Source: Microbacterium yannicii PS01
Lineage (GTDB): Bacteria; Actinomycetota; Actinomycetes; Actinomycetales; Microbacteriaceae
Length of the DNA stretch: 64,000 nt
Assembly (NCBI RefSeq): GCF_000304335.1
Contig: NZ_CAJF01000005.1
Span: 62,001-126,000, forward strand
Direction: 5' to 3'
Both the position numbers and the translations under genes were made by a program. Positions 60,460-64,000 of this stretch are shown here, in pieces. The notes under the pieces are model-generated. The model had not been told where the DNA came from and searched no databases. It saw nothing but the letters and a program-made list of their open reading frames with translations. Each line of letters starts with the position of its first letter. The stretch's first letter is position 1.

Positions 60460-61014
60460 TCATGGGGCCTGGTGGGTGTGCATGCGCTCGCCCGCGGCGC
60501 TGAAGATGCTGAGCACCTCGGCCGGCCCGTCCGCCGTGGCGCTGAGGCTGTGCGGCATCTGCGTGTCGAACTCGACCGCCTCGCCGCGCTCGATGATGTG
60601 CTCGTGGTCGTTCAGCGCCAGCCGCACGCGGCCGCTCAGCACATAGAGCCACTCATAGCCGTCATGAACGCGAGGCGCCGGCGCGGCGTCCGACGCTGGA
60701 AAGATGACCTTGTAGGTCTGCACCGGTGAGTGCTCGAGCGTCAGGGGGGCGATGACCATTCCGTCGCGGCGTTCGACGCTGCGGCGCACGCGGGGGTCGA
60801 CCGGCGCATCGGGGAGCAGGTCGTCGAGGCGTACGCCGAGCTGCCGGGTGAGTGGAAGCAGGAGGGGAAGCGACGCCTGCCGTTTCCCTGATTCCAGGCG
60901 AGAGAGCGTGCTCACCGACATCCCCGCGCGCGCCGCGAGGTCTTCGAGCGTCCAGCCCCGCGCCCGGCGGGCAGCCCGCAGGCGGGGTCCGATCTGTGCG
61001 AGTTCGGCATCCAT
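60460..61014 (-). CDS. Second XRE-family regulator with C-terminal cupin
   Basis: The 184-residue protein has an N-terminal helix-turn-helix (LRAARRARGWTLEDLAARAG, MSVSTLSRLESGKRQ) and a cupin domain (HDGYEWLYVLSGRVRLALND, EFDTQMPHSLSA). Same architecture as the regulator at 58940-59494 but different sequence. ATG 61014 is preferred to 61038. It is divergent from the FAD/methyltransferase fusion gene with an inverted repeat in the gap, and its 3' end is 13 bases from the end of the EamA gene. Confidence 0.9.
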   Translation of the reverse strand: MDAELAQIGPRLRAARRARGWTLEDLAARAGMSVSTLSRLESGKRQASLPLLLPLTRQLGVRLDDLLPDAPVDPRVRRSVERRDGMVIAPLTLEHSPVQTYKVIFPASDAAPAPRVHDGYEWLYVLSGRVRLALNDHEHIIERGEAVEFDTQMPHSLSATADGPAEVLSIFSAAGERMHTHQAP

Positions 61015-61032
61015 GACCCAATCTTGCCATTT

Positions 61033-61050
61033 CAGCAACTAACTTTGCTG
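61033..61050. promoter_or_regulatory. Inverted repeat CAGCAA-N6-TTGCTG in a divergent promoter region
   Basis: CAGCAA (61033-61038) and TTGCTG (61045-61050) form a perfect inverted repeat with a 6-base spacer in the 65-base gap between the second XRE-cupin gene and the fusion gene. It is the obvious candidate operator of that regulator. Confidence 0.6.
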
Positions 61051-61079
61051 CCGGATCACCTACGGTCCACGCTGGAGAT

Positions 61080-62618
61080 ATGACGAACGAATGGGATGCC
61101 GTGGTCATCGGCGGTGGTGTGGCGGGCCTCAGCGCGGCGCAGATGTTAGGACGCTCACGGCGACGCACCCTCGTCATCGACGGCGGAAAGCCGCGGAACC
61201 GCTTCGCCGCCCACATGCATGGCGTGCTCGGCCATGACGGACTCGACCCGGCGCGCCTGCTCGAGACAGGGCGCGCCGAGGCTCGGGCCTACGGGGTCGA
61301 GATCGCGACCGGCACCGTCAGCTCGCTGATCGACGACGGCGAGTTCATCCGTGTGGAACGCGCAGACGGAGCGGTCGACACCGCGCGCGTCGTCGTCATC
61401 TCGACGGGTATCCGAGACGAGCTCCCGGCTGTCCCCGGGCTCCACGCCGAGTGGGGCCGAACGGTTCTGCATTGCCCGTACTGCCACGGCTGGGAGGTCG
61501 CAGGACTGCGCCTCGGCGTGCTGGCGACGTCCCCCGCGAGCGTTCACCAGATCGAGCTCGTGCGTCAGCTCTCCGACCACGTGACCGCCTTCACCGCCGC
61601 GGCGGAGCCGCTCGATGAAGACACCACGACGCGATTCGCCGCGCGGGATGTCGGCGTCGTCTCAGAAGGGGTGCGCGCGGTGCGCCGCGACCAGGACGGT
61701 CTCGTCATCACCACTGAGGACGGCGCGGAGCACATCGTGGACGCACTCTTCACCGGAGGAGACCCCGACCTCCGACTCGAGTTCGCTGGCGAGCTCGGCC
61801 TGGCGCGCAGTGATATGCCGGGCACGCCCGTCGCTGTCGACCTGCGAGGGGCCACGAGCCACCCTCGCGTCTTCGCCGCGGGCAACGTCACGGCGCCCTT
61901 CGCGAACGTCCCGGTCTCGATGGGCTCGGGTTCGATGGCCGGTGCCGGCGCGAACGCGATGCTCGTGGCCGAGGACTTCCGTCGCGCCGTGGCCGACCGC
62001 GCCGATCTTCGCAACGCCGGGTGGGAGGAGCGCTACGCCGCCGAAAACCACTTCTGGTCCGGACGCGTCAACGCGTCTGTGGCTGCCGTCGTCGCCGATC
62101 TGACGCCGGGCACGGCGCTGGATGTCGGTTCGGGTGAAGGAGGCGACGTCGTCTGGCTGTCGGAGCGAGGGTGGCACGCGACAGGCGTCGACGTGTCGCC
62201 GACAGCCGTCCGTCGCGCGACCGAGCTCGCCTCCGCTCGGGGCGTCGACGCCCACTTCGTCGTGGGCGACGGCGCCCGATCGGTCGAGGGCGAGTTCGAT
62301 CTCGTGCTTGCGAGCTTCTTGCACTCGTGGGAGGCCGATTTTCCGCGCTTCCGGATGCTGCGCGAGGCGGCTGCACGGGTGGCTCCGGGCGGACGCCTCC
62401 TCGTCGTCTCGCACGCCGCGCCTCCCCCGTGGGCGCGCGAGCTGCCGGCGCATATGCCTCCGATGCACTCGCCGGAAGAGGAACTCGCCCTTCTGGACCT
62501 GGACCCGGCGCAGTGGCGGCCCGAGATCGTCGAGCTCCGCCGCCGCGAGGCCACGGCCCCCGACGGCACTCATGGACACCTGGACGACGGCGTCCTGCTT
62601 CTGCGACGAGTGACCTGA
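61080..62618 (+). CDS. Fusion of thioredoxin-reductase-like FAD enzyme and SAM methyltransferase
   Basis: The 512-residue protein has two parts. Residues about 1-305 are a thioredoxin-reductase-like enzyme: FAD motif AVVIGGGVAGLSAAQMLG (8-25), redox motif CPYC (Cys132-Cys135, in HCPYCHGWE) and a C-terminal VFAAGNVTAPFANVP. The NADPH motif region lacks the usual GGGxSA, as in the ferredoxin/FAD-flavin subgroup. Residues about 320-512 are a class I methyltransferase with ALDVGSGEGGDVVWLSERGW and VAPGGRLLVVSHA. Such fusions occur in actinobacteria and have no established role; a link to thiol redox state or metalloid/tellurite-type detoxification is possible. Divergent XRE-cupin regulator. Confidence 0.9.
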   Translation: MTNEWDAVVIGGGVAGLSAAQMLGRSRRRTLVIDGGKPRNRFAAHMHGVLGHDGLDPARLLETGRAEARAYGVEIATGTVSSLIDDGEFIRVERADGAVDTARVVVISTGIRDELPAVPGLHAEWGRTVLHCPYCHGWEVAGLRLGVLATSPASVHQIELVRQLSDHVTAFTAAAEPLDEDTTTRFAARDVGVVSEGVRAVRRDQDGLVITTEDGAEHIVDALFTGGDPDLRLEFAGELGLARSDMPGTPVAVDLRGATSHPRVFAAGNVTAPFANVPVSMGSGSMAGAGANAMLVAEDFRRAVADRADLRNAGWEERYAAENHFWSGRVNASVAAVVADLTPGTALDVGSGEGGDVVWLSERGWHATGVDVSPTAVRRATELASARGVDAHFVVGDGARSVEGEFDLVLASFLHSWEADFPRFRMLREAAARVAPGGRLLVVSHAAPPPWARELPAHMPPMHSPEEELALLDLDPAQWRPEIVELRRREATAPDGTHGHLDDGVLLLRRVT

Positions 62619-62810
62619 CGCCCCTTGTCGCACCAGTGACCCTATGTCAAGGGCCTCGGGGTGAGCTCTCTTTGCGACGTACGGTGTCGTGTCGCGTCGG
62701 CAGCAGGGTGAGGAGAGGACGATCGATGTCTCCAGTGGAACTCCCGGCGGCGCCGTGGCGACTCTGACAAGCGCGCGCGACCGCGCGGGGTGCCGAGCGA
62801 AGCAGGCCAC

Positions 62811-63143
62811 ATGGGGAAGCTGATCTACGAGGGATTGGTGAAGGTCGACTTCGAGGACCGGACGCTCGCCCACATCCAGTACGTGATCGCCGCGAAGCTT
62901 CGCCGACGGGAGCCGATGTACTTCACGTGGCGCGACGATCCCAGCCTCGGCGACGGCCGCACGACGGTGTGGATCCACCCGCGCTGCTCCCTCGTGTACA
63001 AGTACATGAACCGCGCCCCGGCACGGTTGAACCCGGCGTGGATCGATGCGCTGTCGCGCACGGCGAATTCCGCCACGGGGCTGTATCTGGTGCCCGAGCC
63101 GCCGCCTCCCGCGGCTGACGATGGCGGGTCGCCGCGACGCTGA
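62811..63143 (+). CDS. DUF7882 small protein
   Basis: The 110-residue protein matches a family very common in Microbacteriaceae: MGKLIYEGLVKVDFEDRTLA, HIQYVIAAKLRRREPMYFTW, DGRTTVWIHP and ALSRTANSATGLYLVPEP. Function unknown. ATG 62811 is chosen because the family starts with MG-x-LIY; an in-frame GTG at 62790 is less likely. It converges on the kinase gene. Confidence 0.8.
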   Translation: MGKLIYEGLVKVDFEDRTLAHIQYVIAAKLRRREPMYFTWRDDPSLGDGRTTVWIHPRCSLVYKYMNRAPARLNPAWIDALSRTANSATGLYLVPEPPPPAADDGGSPRR

Positions 63144-63158
63144 CCCCGCGGCGGGGTC
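63142..63158. terminator. Short hairpin between convergent genes
   Basis: GACCCC (63142-63147) pairs with GGGGTC (63153-63158) around GCGGC, between the DUF7882 stop codon and the kinase stop codon. Short stem, no T run. Confidence 0.4.
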
Positions 63159-63182
63159 CCCCACCGCGCACGGAGACAGTGA

Positions 63183-64000
63183 TCAGTCGTCGCCGTCCTG
63201 ATCGTCCTCGGCGTCTTCCTCGTGCTTCTTCTGCTCCTCCTCGAGCCGTTTCTGCTCTTCTTCGGTCCGCTTGCGGTTCTCCTCCTCTCGCTTGCGGGCC
63301 TCTTCCTCCTGCTTGCGGGCCTCTTCCTCGGCCTTCTTGCGCGCCTTCTCCTGCTCCTCGAGCTGCTGTTCGGTCAGTCCAGGGTCGACCACGACCTCGT
63401 TCCCGCCCTCGGTCGGGGCCGGCACGTCGGTCGGACCGGGTCCTGCAGGCGTGGTCGCGGCCGGAGCCGGCTGCTGACCCGGGGTGCCGGCCGTCGTGAC
63501 ACCGATGATGGTGGCCGTCGCGACGACGGCGGCCGCAACGCCGGCACCGACGCCCGCGAGCAGGCGTCCGGCGCGGCGGCGGGAGTCGGGGTTCTTACCC
63601 GACGCGGCGGCGGCCCGCGCGGGTTCCATCGCCGCGGCGCCGGCGCCGACGCCGACGCTCGCGCCGGCTGTGGGCGCCACGAGGGTGGCGGCCGTCGCCG
63701 GGGCGGTCGCAGCGGTCGCTTCCGCATCGACCGAGCCGGCGGCGGTCGCGGCCGAGGTCAGGCCATCCGTGAGTTCCCCGGCGGCGACGGCCACTTCCGC
63801 AGCGGTCGGACGTCGCGACGGCTCGAGGTTCAGCATCCGCGTCAACAGCGACGTCCATCCGGGACCGAGAGAGACGGGGATGATCGGCGGACTCTCGACT
63901 CGGGCCAGCGCTGCGGCCATGCCTCCACCACGAGGGTGATCCCGCTCACCCGTGAGCGCTTCGAGAAGGACGAGACCGAGGGAGTAGATGTCGGCCGGCG
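63183..64000 (-). CDS. Ser/Thr protein kinase, C-terminal part (N-terminus outside window)
   Basis: The frame is open to the window edge. The visible start reads PADIYSLGLVLLEALTGER, which is kinase subdomain IX, followed by LTRMLNLEPSRRPTAAEVAV (subdomain XI). Then come an Ala/Thr-rich linker, one membrane helix (AGRLLAGVGAGVAAAVVATA), a Pro/Thr-rich outer stretch and a final stretch of about 65 residues made almost only of Glu, Lys, Arg and Gln (repeats such as ARKQEEEARKREEENRKR). Actinobacterial Hanks-type kinases usually have PASTA or other folded domains outside; here it is a charged coiled coil. The GC-rich linkers are low complexity. Confidence 0.88.
   Translation of the reverse strand, partial: PADIYSLGLVLLEALTGERDHPRGGGMAAALARVESPPIIPVSLGPGWTSLLTRMLNLEPSRRPTAAEVAVAAGELTDGLTSAATAAGSVDAEATAATAPATAATLVAPTAGASVGVGAGAAAMEPARAAAASGKNPDSRRRAGRLLAGVGAGVAAAVVATATIIGVTTAGTPGQQPAPAATTPAGPGPTDVPAPTEGGNEVVVDPGLTEQQLEEQEKARKKAEEEARKQEEEARKREEENRKRTEEEQKRLEEEQKKHEEDAEDDQDGDD

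Noticed and set aside
1..64000. CRISPR arrays, rRNA genes, insertion sequences
   Set aside because: No regularly spaced repeats, rRNA sequence or transposase motifs were seen in the window.

Overview
The window looks like chromosome of a high-GC Gram-positive bacterium of the family Microbacteriaceae, most likely Microbacterium or a close relative. The evidence is GC-rich coding DNA, frequent GTG starts with GGAGG sites, ATGA-coupled operons, a fused dipeptide-type permease/ATPase, an FBP zinc-finger protein and a small DUF7882 protein. The genus is inferred from gene content, not from a marker gene.

Region 1 (1-9.0 kb) is an accessory segment, visibly less GC-rich than the rest. It ends in a tyrosine integrase (7826-8956) whose 3' side faces the 3' end of a tRNA-Met gene, the usual layout of an element inserted at a tRNA 3' end. 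It carries an ECF41-type sigma factor with a SnoaL-like C-terminal domain. Four promoter-like sequences, CCTCACAT-N16-GTCAT (or GTCCT), lie before a partial membrane-protein gene, a CrtC/lipocalin-like gene, a cupin-sigma operon and an F420-type oxidoreductase. They read as one small sigma regulon. A frameshifted gene remnant, a hemerythrin, a DUF5655 protein and small membrane proteins fill the rest.

Region 2 (9.1-22.8 kb) is ordinary chromosome: tRNA-Met, tRNA-Thr and tRNA-Tyr, an M23 peptidase, an inositol-phosphatase-family enzyme, a FAD oxidoreductase, a membrane protein, a PfkB kinase coupled to an FBP-domain protein, a bile-acid/sodium symporter-family protein, a methyltransferase, a maltose-type ABC importer (malE-malF-malG) with a LacI-type operator, and YajQ.

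Region 3 (22.9-32.9 kb) encodes a non-phosphorylative sugar-acid pathway. Two divergent arms carry an IlvD/EDD dehydratase, a FAD/Fe-S lactate- or glycolate-type oxidase and an SDR on one side, and an SMP-30 lactonase, a FAH-family hydrolase, a Zn-alcohol dehydrogenase and an SDR on the other, with an IclR regulator. This enzyme set fits the diketo-hydrolase route for L-rhamnose or L-fucose (to pyruvate and lactate) or the pentose version (to glycolate).

Region 4 (32.9-58.3 kb) is a plant-glycan locus: GH35, GH3, an MFS permease, GH2, a DUF5605-type glycosidase, GH43, two GH78 alpha-L-rhamnosidases, an Opp/Dpp-type ABC importer, a secreted alpha/beta-hydrolase with a PKD domain, and a LacI-family regulator. 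Five copies of TTGCGCAA lie in its promoters. Before the catabolic genes each copy sits at a fixed distance upstream of a -35/-10 pair, which suggests activation. Before the regulator gene it lies just after the predicted start site, which suggests autorepression. Extracellular or imported rhamnosides would be cut by the GH78 enzymes and the released deoxysugar oxidised by region 3.

Region 5 (58.5-64 kb) holds a SnoaL-like protein, a divergent XRE-cupin/EamA pair with two palindromes over their start codons, a second XRE-cupin regulator divergent from a thioredoxin-reductase-like/methyltransferase fusion, a DUF7882 protein, and the 3' part of a Ser/Thr protein kinase that runs off the window.
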